Of a stretch of 19,095 bases of DNA, positions 1-8,507 are shown in pieces. A program made the translations under genes and the position numbers. This stretch comes from Candidatus Eiseniibacteriota bacterium (GTDB lineage Bacteria; Eisenbacteria; RBG-16-71-46): positions 1 to 19,095 of the forward strand of contig VBPB01000124.1 of NCBI GenBank assembly GCA_005893365.1. The letters are read 5' to 3'. The notes below the pieces were generated by a model, which saw only the letters and a list, made by a program, of their open reading frames with translations, was not told the origin of the DNA and searched no databases. Numbering within the stretch: position 1 is the first letter of the stretch; each line of letters begins with the position of its first letter.

Positions 1-210
1 CATCTCGCGCGCGGCGCGGTTGGTGAAGGTGAAGGCCAGCACACCCTCGGGCGGCACGCCGCTCGACAACAGATGTGCGACCCGGGCGGTCAGGACCCGG
101 GTCTTGCCGCTGCCGGCGCCGGCCACGACCAGGACCGCGCCGCCCCGATGCTCGACGGCCGCGCGCTGCTCGGGATTGAGGGAGAGCGATGGTTCCACGG
201 CGGGATTCAT
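1..210 (-). CDS. uvrD: UvrD/PcrA-type superfamily 1 DNA helicase, N-terminal part (cut by window edge)
   Basis: Only the first 70 codons are inside the window. The frame opens at the ATG at 210 and is still open at base 1. The visible protein has the N-terminal signature of SF1A 3'-5' helicases: a Q-motif-like LNPEQRAAVEH at about residues 10-20, the Walker A motif GAGSGKTRVL at about 31-40, and motif Ia as FTFTNRAAREM at the edge. These proteins use ATP to unwind DNA in repair and replication restart. The protein could be UvrD, PcrA or Rep; the diagnostic C-terminal regions lie outside the window. The ATG has only a weak AGGC-type ribosome site. The gene lies after an intrinsic terminator and is probably a separate transcription unit. 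The family is clear; the exact paralogue is not. Confidence 0.88.
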   Translation of the reverse strand, partial: MNPAVEPSLSLNPEQRAAVEHRGGAVLVVAGAGSGKTRVLTARVAHLLSSGVPPEGVLAFTFTNRAAREM

Positions 211-251
211 CCGGGGCCTGACGGAGGGGACGTTTCGCAATCTAACCGAAA

Positions 252-276
252 GCCCCCCGACCGACAATCGGGGGGC
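252..276 (-). terminator. Intrinsic terminator after the protease-propeller-barrel gene
   Basis: A perfect 9-bp GC-rich stem (GCCCCCCGA / TCGGGGGGC, arms 252-260 and 268-276) with a 7-base loop. Read on the minus strand it is followed by TTTCGGTT. It starts about 28 bases past the stop codon at 304-306. It is the clearest intrinsic terminator in the window and separates the long envelope gene series from the helicase gene. Confidence 0.75.
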
Positions 277-303
277 CTGGGTCCGCGGTGGCGACGAATC
301 GAC

Positions 304-3300
304 TCAGAACTCGGGGCCGATGCTGAAATGCCAGTGCGGCGGGCTGCTGCGATGGAAATCGGTGTTCCAGGCCGCGTCCACCTTGACGATCAGGAAGTAG
401 ACCGAGGTGCGGATGCCGGTGCCGTAGGAGAATGCCCCGCCCCGGAACGCCGAGTCGGGCGCGTGGCGCGACATGACGCTCAGCTTGATCGGGTCGCCCG
501 GATCCCACACCGCGCCGAAGTCCGCGAAGATCGCCCCGCGCATGTTGAACACGCCCAGCGGCACCGGCCCGACCAGCCCGAGCTGCTGGATGAACGGGAA
601 CCGGAACTCCACGTTGCCGATCGCCACCCGCGTGCCCTCGAGCGAGAAGTCGTTGAACCCGCGCAGCGTGGAGTAGCCGCCCACGAAGAAGGTGCGCGGG
701 TCCCGTCCGGTGCTCACGCCCCCCAGCGCGCGGACCGCGAAGGTGTAGCCGTGGGTCAGGTCCCAGTAGTGGCGGATGTCGGCGGTCACGGTGTGGTAGG
801 CGAGCCCGTTCGAGGTCAGCGCCACCGACGGGGTGTAGCTGAGGTTGTAGCGGTGGCCGTTCACCGGCCCGAAGTAGCCGTAGAGCGCGTTGTCGCCGAC
901 CAGCGCCACCGACGGCGACGACACCGACTGGAACCGGCGCTCGGTGAGGAAGCCGAACTCGTCGTAGAACTTGAGCTCCGCGAACAGCTGCGTGAAGCTC
1001 AGCTCCATGCGCCGGAACTTGTCGAACGGGTAGGCCGCCGTGAACAGCCCGCCGAAGGTCCGCTCGGAGAACAGCCGCGGGCTGCCGAGCGCATCCCCGA
1101 GCGTGGTCACCTGCGAGGAGTAGTAGTTCTTGAAGTGGAACACGCCGGCGCTGAAGTCCCAGCGGCGCGGCAGATAGCTGTAGAGCACCAGGCCGTTGGT
1201 CTCGCTGATCGAGGAACTGAACACGTCGGTGGCGATGTAGAGGCTGCGGTCACCCAGGAAGTCGCTGAGCAGGAATTGGGTGCTGCCGATCAACCCGAAG
1301 CTCGAGGCGGCGTAGAAGCCTCCGGCGGCGAAGTCCGGGGAGAGCTTCCACTTGTAGCGCGACGGCTCCTGGCTCAGCACCGAGTCCGGCAGCGCGAACG
1401 GGCCGCCCCGCTCGACCAGCGGCGTGCGGTCGGCCAGCGGCGGCAGCGTGTCGCGCCCGGGCGGCGGGGGCCCGTGGTAGCGGCCGCCGCTCCATGGCGG
1501 CGGCTCGAACGGGCGCTCGTCGGCCACCCGCGCGCTGTCCGCGTGCCCGGTCGCGCTCACCACGGGCTCCTGCCGCGCGGGTGCGGTGCGCAGCGTGTCG
1601 GCCGTCGCGGTCAGGGACTCGGGCCAGGCGGCGGCGAGCGCCCCCTGGTTCGGCGGCGCCCGGGTCGTGTCGGGCGCCGGGCCGTGCGCCGCGGCATCCA
1701 GCGTCAGCACCGCCTGCGGGGCCTGGCGCTTGAGCCGCGCCAGCACGGCGTCGATCGAGAGCGGCTCCTTGTCGTAGGCCGAGAACACCAGCCGATCGTT
1801 CTCCCGCGACCACGAGAGGCTGTTGATCCCGCCCAGCACGTCGGTGAGCTGGGTGATGGTGCCGTCGCTCACGTCGTAGAGGCAGATGTTCGGCGTCCCG
1901 CTGCGGTCGGAGATGAACGCCAGCCGCCGGCCGTCCGGCGACCACGCCGGCGAGTGGTCGTCCCCGTGGGTGTCGAGCAGCTTGGTGACCCGGCCGGTCG
2001 CGACGTCGAGGTCGTAGAGACCGTAGCGGCCGAACCCGTCCTCGCTCCGTCGCGGCTGCAGCACCACCGGCGCCAGCCGGTCCGAGGCGAACGTGATGGT
2101 CTTGCCGTCGGGCGTCCACTCGGGCTCCTTCTCGTCCCAGGTGTCGTCGGTGAGGCGCGCCGACGCGCCGGTCTTGCCGTCCACCAGCCACAGGTCCGAG
2201 CGCCCGTCCTTGACCCCGACGACGACCAGCGTGTCCGAACCCGGCGACCAGGAGGGGAAGAACAGCGCGTCCAGGTGGAGATCGATGCGCTTCACCACCC
2301 GGCCGTCCTTCGCCGAGACCAGGTAGAGCACGTCGCGGCCCCCGGACTTGGCGGTGAGGCCGATCTGGCTGCCGTCCGGCGACCAGGTGATGGCGCTGCG
2401 GAACGACGGGATGCTCTCGAACTTGACGCTGCGCTCGCCGCGGATCACGCGGCGCCGGCTCTTGCCGTCGAGCGCCGACATCACGTAGACGTCGGTGTAC
2501 TGCCGGCGGTCCGAGAAGTAGGCGATGCGATCGCCCTGCGGCGAGACCGAGGGCGAGGTGTTGAGGCTGCTCCCGTCGCGACGATGGTCGGTCAGGCGGC
2601 GGGCGAACTGGTCGGGGTTCTCCTTGGTCGTGACCGTCGGCCAGTAGGTCTTGCGCACCCAGGTGCGCCATTGCTCGTCGAACTTGTCCACCGACACGCC
2701 CATGCTGCGCTGGAACGCCCGGTCGAAGGAGTGCATCGAGCGGATGCGCTGGAACACGTCGCGCAGCCGGTCCTCGCCGTGGCGCTGGACCAGATACGAG
2801 ATCGCCGACTGGCCCTGCTTGTAGACGATGTACCCGCCGGCGTAGGACAGCGGCGGCAGATAGCCATCCACCACGCCGTCGCGCACGAACATCTCCTCGT
2901 TCGACTCGATCCCCAGCGACATGTACTCGGCCAGGCCCTCGGCGAACCAGAGCGGCACCGAGAAGAAGCTCTGGCTGGCGATGAGCGAGGCCGCCGAGCC
3001 GCCGTACACCATGTCGAACATGAAGGCGTGGGTGAGCTCGTGCACCACGACGTGGCGGAAGTCCTCGTAGGACCCGGTGAAGGGCAGCACCACCCGGTTG
3101 CGCAGCACCTCGGTGAACCCGCCGGTGCCGGCGTCGATCAGCTCGGGGGTGACGTTGGTCTGGGAGAAGTCGTTGTGGGAGCCGTAGATGATGATGGGGA
3201 CCCGCTTGCGCAGCGAGTGCCCCATCCGGACCGACAGCATGGCGTTGGTCTTCTCGGCCAGGTCCAGCGTCCGGCGGGCGAGGCTGTCGAGCCCCGGGTA

Positions 3301-3459
3301 GTAGTAGACCTCGAAGTGGTCCGAGGTGAGCGAGCGCCAGTCGTAGCGCCGGTACTGGACCTTGTTCTGGCCGAAGTACTGCGCGGCGGCACGCCCGGGG
3401 ACGACCAAGGAGACGGCCAACGCCAGGGCGAACCAGGCCAGACGCCTCGACATGCTCAT
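304..3459 (-). CDS. Secreted HExxH metalloprotease / TolB-like propeller / Omp85-like barrel fusion protein
   Basis: A 1051-residue outer-membrane protein. Residues 1-27 are a signal peptide ending near AAA-Q. Residues 45-275 resemble a peptidase-MA-like gluzincin: HELTH at 140-144 supplies two zinc histidines and the catalytic Glu, and WFAEGLAEY at 171-179 supplies the likely third ligand, E174. Residues 290-570 carry six PD40/TolB-type repeats (SPQGDRIAYFSDR, SPDGSQIGLTA, SPDGRRLAFISDR and others), enough for one six-bladed propeller. A Pro/Ala-rich linker spans about 590-700. Residues 705-1051 look like a 16-strand Omp85 barrel, with GGYSTLRGFND at 928-937 resembling the loop-6 motif and a terminal Phe (FSIGPEF). 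The ATG at 3459 is chosen because AAAGGA lies 8 bases upstream; ATG 3453 is the alternative. The reading frame continues open far upstream, but the signal peptide fixes the real start. Substrate unknown; a role in outer-membrane protein quality control is inference. Confidence 0.88.
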   Translation of the reverse strand: MSMSRRLAWFALALAVSLVVPGRAAAQYFGQNKVQYRRYDWRSLTSDHFEVYYYPGLDSLARRTLDLAEKTNAMLSVRMGHSLRKRVPIIIYGSHNDFSQTNVTPELIDAGTGGFTEVLRNRVVLPFTGSYEDFRHVVVHELTHAFMFDMVYGGSAASLIASQSFFSVPLWFAEGLAEYMSLGIESNEEMFVRDGVVDGYLPPLSYAGGYIVYKQGQSAISYLVQRHGEDRLRDVFQRIRSMHSFDRAFQRSMGVSVDKFDEQWRTWVRKTYWPTVTTKENPDQFARRLTDHRRDGSSLNTSPSVSPQGDRIAYFSDRRQYTDVYVMSALDGKSRRRVIRGERSVKFESIPSFRSAITWSPDGSQIGLTAKSGGRDVLYLVSAKDGRVVKRIDLHLDALFFPSWSPGSDTLVVVGVKDGRSDLWLVDGKTGASARLTDDTWDEKEPEWTPDGKTITFASDRLAPVVLQPRRSEDGFGRYGLYDLDVATGRVTKLLDTHGDDHSPAWSPDGRRLAFISDRSGTPNICLYDVSDGTITQLTDVLGGINSLSWSRENDRLVFSAYDKEPLSIDAVLARLKRQAPQAVLTLDAAAHGPAPDTTRAPPNQGALAAAWPESLTATADTLRTAPARQEPVVSATGHADSARVADERPFEPPPWSGGRYHGPPPPGRDTLPPLADRTPLVERGGPFALPDSVLSQEPSRYKWKLSPDFAAGGFYAASSFGLIGSTQFLLSDFLGDRSLYIATDVFSSSISETNGLVLYSYLPRRWDFSAGVFHFKNYYSSQVTTLGDALGSPRLFSERTFGGLFTAAYPFDKFRRMELSFTQLFAELKFYDEFGFLTERRFQSVSSPSVALVGDNALYGYFGPVNGHRYNLSYTPSVALTSNGLAYHTVTADIRHYWDLTHGYTFAVRALGGVSTGRDPRTFFVGGYSTLRGFNDFSLEGTRVAIGNVEFRFPFIQQLGLVGPVPLGVFNMRGAIFADFGAVWDPGDPIKLSVMSRHAPDSAFRGGAFSYGTGIRTSVYFLIVKVDAAWNTDFHRSSPPHWHFSIGPEF

Positions 3460-3501
3460 GCGGAAGATCCTTTCCTCGCGACCGGCCAGCGCGTGTGACG
3501 C

Positions 3502-3520
3502 CCGGGGCTTAGCTCCCCGG
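3502..3520. other. Stem-loop in the tamB to protease-barrel gap
   Basis: CCGGGG (3502-3507) and CCCCGG (3515-3520) form a 6-bp GC stem around a 7-base loop, within the 5' untranslated region of the protease-barrel gene. The 146-bp gap (3460-3605) also holds weaker G/C hairpins just after the tamB stop (CCCC-GGATT-GGGG at 3570-3582 and a C-run/G-run at about 3588-3600). None has a T-run on the minus strand, so termination is doubtful. I see no convincing promoter in the gap. Confidence 0.4.
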
Positions 3521-3605
3521 TTTGGATACACCGATGCCACGCCCGGATCGCCACATTCTAAGGGAGTCGCCCCGGATTGGGGAACCTCCCCCCTCGGGGG
3601 CCGGC

Positions 3606-6600
3606 TCAGTACTCCCACCGGGCCTTGAGGTTGACGTTGAACTCGGGAGCGGTGGTGCCGGTCCCGGTGGTGCTGGTGAGGTTGCGGCGCTGGGTCAACT
3701 CGCTGGTGAAGTAGAAGAACCGGTTGATCCTGAGCTCCGCGGCCACGTCGCGCTCGAGCGGGGTCTTGGTGAGGTCGGTGACCGGCCGGTCGGAGCCCGG
3801 CAGGGCCTGGCGGTAGACCACGCCCAACTGCGGCGTGAACTGGGTCCTGACCCCGACCAGGAGCGGCCCCTCGCCGGTGACCAGCCCTCCCCCCTCGCGC
3901 GCCACCTCGACGTCGCTCAGATAGCCCTGGAAGACCCGTGAGAGGTCGGCCGAGAGCTGCCGGTTGAGGTTGCGCGTGACCCAGTTGTCGGCGAAGTCGG
4001 CCCCCGCGCCCGCCACGCCCACGCCGGGGGCGAGTAGCGGCCCGTAGGTCAGCGCGCGCAGGACCTCCGACTGGTCCGCGCCGCTCTCGGACGTGAAGCT
4101 GATCGCCGGCTCCTTCGCCCGCCCGGTGATGGCGACGGTGATGTCGTCCGTCCCCCGCGTGTCGTTCTGCCCGAGGACGCCGCTGCTCACGCTCGGCGTG
4201 TACGCCTTCTTGCTGACCCGGGTGACGCCGAGGATGTCCAGGAGGGGGTTCACCCCGCCCACGTTGTCGAAGGTGAGGTTGACCTTGTCCATCCGGAAGG
4301 TGTTGCTCAGGTAGTAGTAGTTGCCCCGCAGGCCGGTCATGTCGCCGTAGATGATGAGCGAGTCGGGCGTCTGCTCCAGCCTCAGGTCGGCGCTCAACTC
4401 GATGTCGGCGTCCGGGGGCTTCCAGTGCAGCTTGTCGGTGGCGTGGAGCTGGATGCGATAGAGCCAGTAGAGCCCCTGCGTGGCGGCCGCCACCTGCTCG
4501 ACCTGGCTCTGGTTGGCGAAATCGAAGAGCACCACCGCCTGGCGCAGATCGGCGTTGCCGACCACCAGCGGCATCGTCGCCCCGTGCACGCGCGGGCCGT
4601 CGCTGACCACGAAGTCGCCGTCGAAGACGGCCGCGTAGTTGCCGGTCTCGCGGGCGGTGAAGCCGGTGAGTCCCAGGTCGAACCGGTAGCCCTTGAGGGC
4701 GAGCCCGTTCAGGTCGACCACGCCCTTGGCCGCCACGCGCCCGGGGGCTCCCCGGCGCGTGCGCTGGCGGGCGGTCAGCGAGTCGAGCGTGATGCGGGCG
4801 GCACTCAACGTCAGATCCGCCCGCACGCCCTCCACCACCTCCTCGCGGCCGGCCATCCGCGCCACGCCGTCGCGGATGTGCGCGGTCCCGGCCAGGCTCG
4901 GGTGCCGGGCGGTGCCGCCGATCCGGGCGGTCAGGTCGAAGCGTCCCGCCGCCGAGCCGATCTGCGGCACGAACATCGGCACCAGCGCCAGGTCGCCGTT
5001 GGGCAGGTCGACCCGCCAGTCCATCGGGGCCTCCGGCAGCTCGGGCCTTTGGCCCACCGCCAGGCCGAGCGCCATCGAGCCGGTCACGGTGGAGACCACG
5101 CCGCCGCGGTTCATGCGCAGCTCGGGGACCTCCAGCCGCCCGCCGTGGAAGCGGCCGTGGGCCGAGCCGGCGTCGAGCCGGTAGTCGCCCCAGGCCAAGG
5201 GCGAGGCCTCGGCGTTCCAGGTCACGTCGGGGTCCCCGGGGCGGCCGCCGATCTCCAGTGCCCCGCTCACCGCCCCCTTCCAGTCGCGCGCCGCCGCGAC
5301 CAGGTGCTCCAAGTGGTCGAGCGGGAGCCGTGAGGCGCGCACCATCCCGTTCCAGCCCGGCGCCGCCGCGATCCAGTGGAGCAGACCCGGACCGGTCAGC
5401 GACTCGGGCCACGCCGGGGTCATGCCGGTCACCTCGCCCGTCAGCTTGAGCGTCCCCCCGCCGAGCCAGGCGGTGCCGTCGGTCACCGCGATGCGCCCGC
5501 GGCCGCCGTTGGCGACGCAATGGAGCGAATCCAGCGCGTGCCCCTGGCTCGTGGGGGCGAGGCTCACGCCGCGGAAGTCCCAGTGCGCGTCCTCGGCGGC
5601 CCCCGTCACGCGCAGCTCCGCGTCGGCGCGCCCGTTGAGCTCCAACTCGTGCGGGAACCCGAGCCGCCCCAGGTCGAGCCCGCTGGCCCGCGCGGTCCAG
5701 TCGTACGACCCGCCGGGCGCCGCCCAGCGGCCGGTGACCGCCAGGTGCGCGGCGCCGTCGTTCGCGAGCAAGCGGTCGAAGCCCACGCCGTGCGGGTCGC
5801 CCGTGAGCGTGAGCGGCGGCTCGACGGTCCAGTGGAACTGCGAGCTCTTGACCTCGGCGGCACTCGCCTCCAGGTGCCAGAGGTCTTTGTCCCAGGTGGC
5901 GCGACCGCTCAGCGTCAGGACCGTGTCGCCGGCCGCGAGCGAGAGCCCCGGCAGATCCACCGCGCGGTCGCCGACGTGGAGGGGGATGCCGGCGCTATCC
6001 CAGTGGACCGCGAGGAACATGAGGTCTTCCAACCGCACGTTCGCCGTCAGGTCGGGGACCGGCAGCAGCGCCCCGTGCATGTCGCTCATGCGCCAGCGCG
6101 CGGTGTGGATGCCGAGCCAGTCGGTCACGATCCCATCGAGCGTCCCGGTGACCCGCAGGCTGCCCCCGCGATCGTCGGCCGTGCCGCGACCGGTGGCGAG
6201 CGTGCCGCAGAGGCCGCTCGCCCGCCCGTCGGCCCATTCGTCGAGCGGGAAGTCGGTCAGCGTGTAGTCGCCCTTCCAGCCGGTCGGGTCGGTGAGCGAA
6301 CGCAGGGTCATCTCGCCGCCGCGCCGGCGCACCCGCACCGCGAAGCTGTCCGGGCCGATCGGGGTGAAGTCCATGACCACCGTCCCGCTGTCGGCGCGCC
6401 AGCCCGTCCACTCGCTGGCGATCAGCCGGGCGGCGAGCCTGGGATGGCGCAGGCGCCGCGTGTCGACGCTGTAGCGGAAGCTGCCGTTCATGTCGCCCTT
6501 GGGCCAGCCCTTGATGCCGATGACGGACCAGCGCGAGGGGTCGCCCTTGCGCACCGCGGCGTTGATGTCCCAGCCCTGCGCCGACCAGGTCACCGCCCCG

Positions 6601-7703
6601 GTCAGGTCCCCCGCCGCCGACTGGCCCGCGAGCGGCTGGACCAGCAGGCGATGGTCGCGCCAGGCGAACCCGCCCTGGATCGTGACCGCCAGGCTGTCCC
6701 AGACGCCCCCCAAGTCGAACCCGCCCCGGAGTGCCCCCCACCCGCGAGCCGTGATCGTCCCGTGGCCCTCGCCGTTCACGTCGAGATCGTTTCGCTTGAG
6801 CACCCGCGCCAACCAGCGCCAGCGCAGGCGCTCCAGGTCGAGCCCGGCCACCACGTCGTGGGTGCCGGGCGCCCAGGCGGCGCGCCCGCGGATCGCGAGG
6901 TCGCCGGTGCGCAGCTCGGCCAGCCGGAACCGCGCGCTGTCGGAGACGCTGTAGTCGAAGGCGCAGCGGTCGAGCACGCTCCCCCAGGGACCGCGCGACC
7001 AGCTCAGGTGGTGCACCTCCACGCGCGCGGGGTGCCCGGTGAACGCCAGGGCGTCCAGATCGAGCCCCTCGATCCCGGCGATCGAGTCGGGGGTGCGCAG
7101 GGCTGCGCCGCGCACCCGGATCGTGAACTGCAGCGCCCGGGTCGCGCGCCCGGCTCCGCCCTCCTGCCACGTGGGCAGCCTAAGCCGGCCGTCCTCGCCG
7201 CGCCCGAGCTGGATGATGGGTTGTTCGATCTCGATCAGGACCGGCCGGGGGCCGCCGGTCAGCAGGCTCATCGCCGAATAGCGCAGGCGCATCTCCTTGG
7301 CCTCGAGCAGGGGCGGCTGGTCGCCCTCGCGGAAGCGCACCCGCGGGGCGATCACCCGCACGCCGGTCCAGGGATTGCCCTTGATGTCGGTCATCTCGAG
7401 CACGACGTCGGTGCGGCTGGCCAGGGTCTGGTTGACCACCAGCGCCAGCTCGCGCGCCGCCCACTCGGTCCGGTTGGCCACGTAGAGCACGGCGGTGGCG
7501 ATCAGGACCACGACCAGCACCACCAGCGTCACGATCGCCAGGCGCACGAGCTTGCCGACCGTCCAGCGGATCGGCTTGGGGACGTGCTCGACCGCCTCCT
7601 CGATCTCCTGCTTCAGCTCCTCGGCGAGCCCCTGGGGCTCACCCTCCGGCGGGGACGCGGGGGGCCTGGCCTCAGGGATCGCGGGGTCGCGGGGCTCGTT
7701 CAT
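3606..7703 (-). CDS. tamB: TamB-family inner-membrane/periplasmic bridge protein
   Basis: A 1365-residue TamB (DUF490/AsmA-like) protein. It has a charged cytoplasmic N-terminus rich in Pro and Glu, then one hydrophobic segment at about residues 54-75 (LAIVTLVVLVVVLIATAVLY) that anchors it in the inner membrane. A very long beta-rich periplasmic body follows. The TamB domain fills roughly the last 350 residues and ends in an aromatic residue (LKARWEY), with the family-typical stretch YFTSELTQRRN just before it. TamB proteins form a hydrophobic groove thought to carry lipids between membranes, or to help Omp85 partners assemble outer-membrane proteins. The ATG at 7703 lies 9 bases after the stop of the upstream Omp85 gene with GAGG before it, so the two are co-transcribed, as tamA-tamB is elsewhere. 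Length is close to E. coli TamB (about 1260). Family assignment is firm. Confidence 0.92.
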   Translation of the reverse strand: MNEPRDPAIPEARPPASPPEGEPQGLAEELKQEIEEAVEHVPKPIRWTVGKLVRLAIVTLVVLVVVLIATAVLYVANRTEWAARELALVVNQTLASRTDVVLEMTDIKGNPWTGVRVIAPRVRFREGDQPPLLEAKEMRLRYSAMSLLTGGPRPVLIEIEQPIIQLGRGEDGRLRLPTWQEGGAGRATRALQFTIRVRGAALRTPDSIAGIEGLDLDALAFTGHPARVEVHHLSWSRGPWGSVLDRCAFDYSVSDSARFRLAELRTGDLAIRGRAAWAPGTHDVVAGLDLERLRWRWLARVLKRNDLDVNGEGHGTITARGWGALRGGFDLGGVWDSLAVTIQGGFAWRDHRLLVQPLAGQSAAGDLTGAVTWSAQGWDINAAVRKGDPSRWSVIGIKGWPKGDMNGSFRYSVDTRRLRHPRLAARLIASEWTGWRADSGTVVMDFTPIGPDSFAVRVRRRGGEMTLRSLTDPTGWKGDYTLTDFPLDEWADGRASGLCGTLATGRGTADDRGGSLRVTGTLDGIVTDWLGIHTARWRMSDMHGALLPVPDLTANVRLEDLMFLAVHWDSAGIPLHVGDRAVDLPGLSLAAGDTVLTLSGRATWDKDLWHLEASAAEVKSSQFHWTVEPPLTLTGDPHGVGFDRLLANDGAAHLAVTGRWAAPGGSYDWTARASGLDLGRLGFPHELELNGRADAELRVTGAAEDAHWDFRGVSLAPTSQGHALDSLHCVANGGRGRIAVTDGTAWLGGGTLKLTGEVTGMTPAWPESLTGPGLLHWIAAAPGWNGMVRASRLPLDHLEHLVAAARDWKGAVSGALEIGGRPGDPDVTWNAEASPLAWGDYRLDAGSAHGRFHGGRLEVPELRMNRGGVVSTVTGSMALGLAVGQRPELPEAPMDWRVDLPNGDLALVPMFVPQIGSAAGRFDLTARIGGTARHPSLAGTAHIRDGVARMAGREEVVEGVRADLTLSAARITLDSLTARQRTRRGAPGRVAAKGVVDLNGLALKGYRFDLGLTGFTARETGNYAAVFDGDFVVSDGPRVHGATMPLVVGNADLRQAVVLFDFANQSQVEQVAAATQGLYWLYRIQLHATDKLHWKPPDADIELSADLRLEQTPDSLIIYGDMTGLRGNYYYLSNTFRMDKVNLTFDNVGGVNPLLDILGVTRVSKKAYTPSVSSGVLGQNDTRGTDDITVAITGRAKEPAISFTSESGADQSEVLRALTYGPLLAPGVGVAGAGADFADNWVTRNLNRQLSADLSRVFQGYLSDVEVAREGGGLVTGEGPLLVGVRTQFTPQLGVVYRQALPGSDRPVTDLTKTPLERDVAAELRINRFFYFTSELTQRRNLTSTTGTGTTAPEFNVNLKARWEY

Positions 7704-7712
7704 CCGGGGCCT

Positions 7713-8507
7713 CTAGAAGGACGGTCCGATCGCGAACTGGGGCTTGGCGATCAGCCAGCCCACCTTCCCGGTCCCCTTGGGATCGGGGAAGGGCCTCAGG
7801 CTCCAAGTGAAGTCGAGCCGCAACGGCCCGATCGGCAGGTTGATGCGCGGGCCGATCCCGAACACGTACCGGACCTCGTTGGGTGACAGCGGTTGGTGGC
7901 TCACGCGCGGGGTGAAGTCCCGCGGCTTGATATACGACGGCCGGGCCCAGACATTCCCGGCGTCCAGGTACGCCTCCAGCCCGAACGGCCCGAGGATGGG
8001 GATCCTGAGCTCCATGTTGGCCTGGAGCAGCGCCAGCCCGCCGAAGGGCGGGATCGCGTTCTCGTCGAAGCCGCGCACCGAGTTGACCCCCCCCATCCGG
8101 AAGCGATCGCCCACCGGCACGCGCGCCACGGCGCTGTCGACCACGACTCCGGGCGAGAACGACGCGGCGATCCCGGTCGGCCGGATCGCCCCGGCGCGCA
8201 CGCGCGTCGCCAGCACCCACCCGTTCCGGAACGGCGTGTACCACGACGAGACGAACGACACCTTGCGGAAGCTGCTGCTGCCCTTGAAGGGGCCGCCGGC
8301 CAGCTCGACGCTGACCGCCTGGACCGAGCCCCGGGTGGCGCTCAGCGGATTGTCGCGGAAGTCGCGGGTGCCGCCCAGCGCCACGCTGTGCGTGCTGTAC
8401 CGGGCCACGACGCTGCGCTCGAGCGAATCGCGCTCCGCGACGGGCAGCGTGGCGGTGAACAGGGTCAGATCCTCATGGACCCAGGCGTTGTTCTGCGACA
8501 GCGTGAC
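7713..8507 (-). CDS. C-terminal beta-barrel half of the frameshifted Omp85 gene
   Basis: About 264 residues in the second frame, with no start of its own at the break; the first in-frame GTG is at 8408. The sequence is the main part of an Omp85/bacterial surface antigen barrel. MGGVNSVRGFDENAIPPFGG holds the conserved (V/I)RGF/Y motif of loop 6, which packs inside the barrel. Repeated beta-strand patterns follow, and the chain ends in FAIGPSF, with the terminal Phe typical of outer-membrane proteins. Its stop is 9 bases before the tamB start. It is very unlikely to be made as an independent protein, since it lacks a signal peptide. Confidence 0.8.
   Translation of the reverse strand, partial: VTLSQNNAWVHEDLTLFTATLPVAERDSLERSVVARYSTHSVALGGTRDFRDNPLSATRGSVQAVSVELAGGPFKGSSSFRKVSFVSSWYTPFRNGWVLATRVRAGAIRPTGIAASFSPGVVVDSAVARVPVGDRFRMGGVNSVRGFDENAIPPFGGLALLQANMELRIPILGPFGLEAYLDAGNVWARPSYIKPRDFTPRVSHQPLSPNEVRYVFGIGPRINLPIGPLRLDFTWSLRPFPDPKGTGKVGWLIAKPQFAIGPSF

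Noticed and set aside
73..3498. Very long open frame on the plus strand (over 1100 codons) opposite the protease-barrel gene
   Set aside because: It is antisense to a gene with clear domains, has no family similarity, and is rich in Arg, Val, Glu and His as expected from reading GC-rich codons on the other strand.
3460..5520. In-frame extension of the protease-barrel gene by nearly 700 codons upstream
   Set aside because: The extension crosses the tamB 3' part in another frame and is low-complexity; a signal peptide and ribosome site set the start at 3459.
204..7711. A shared 14-base sequence (AGGCCCCGGATGAA) at the starts of tamB and the helicase gene
   Set aside because: Two short matches around start codons in GC-rich DNA are likely chance; there is no further similarity either side.
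5376..7886. Long plus-strand open frame opposite tamB
   Set aside because: Low-complexity Arg/Pro/Ala/Val composition with no recognisable domain; tamB on the minus strand explains the region.
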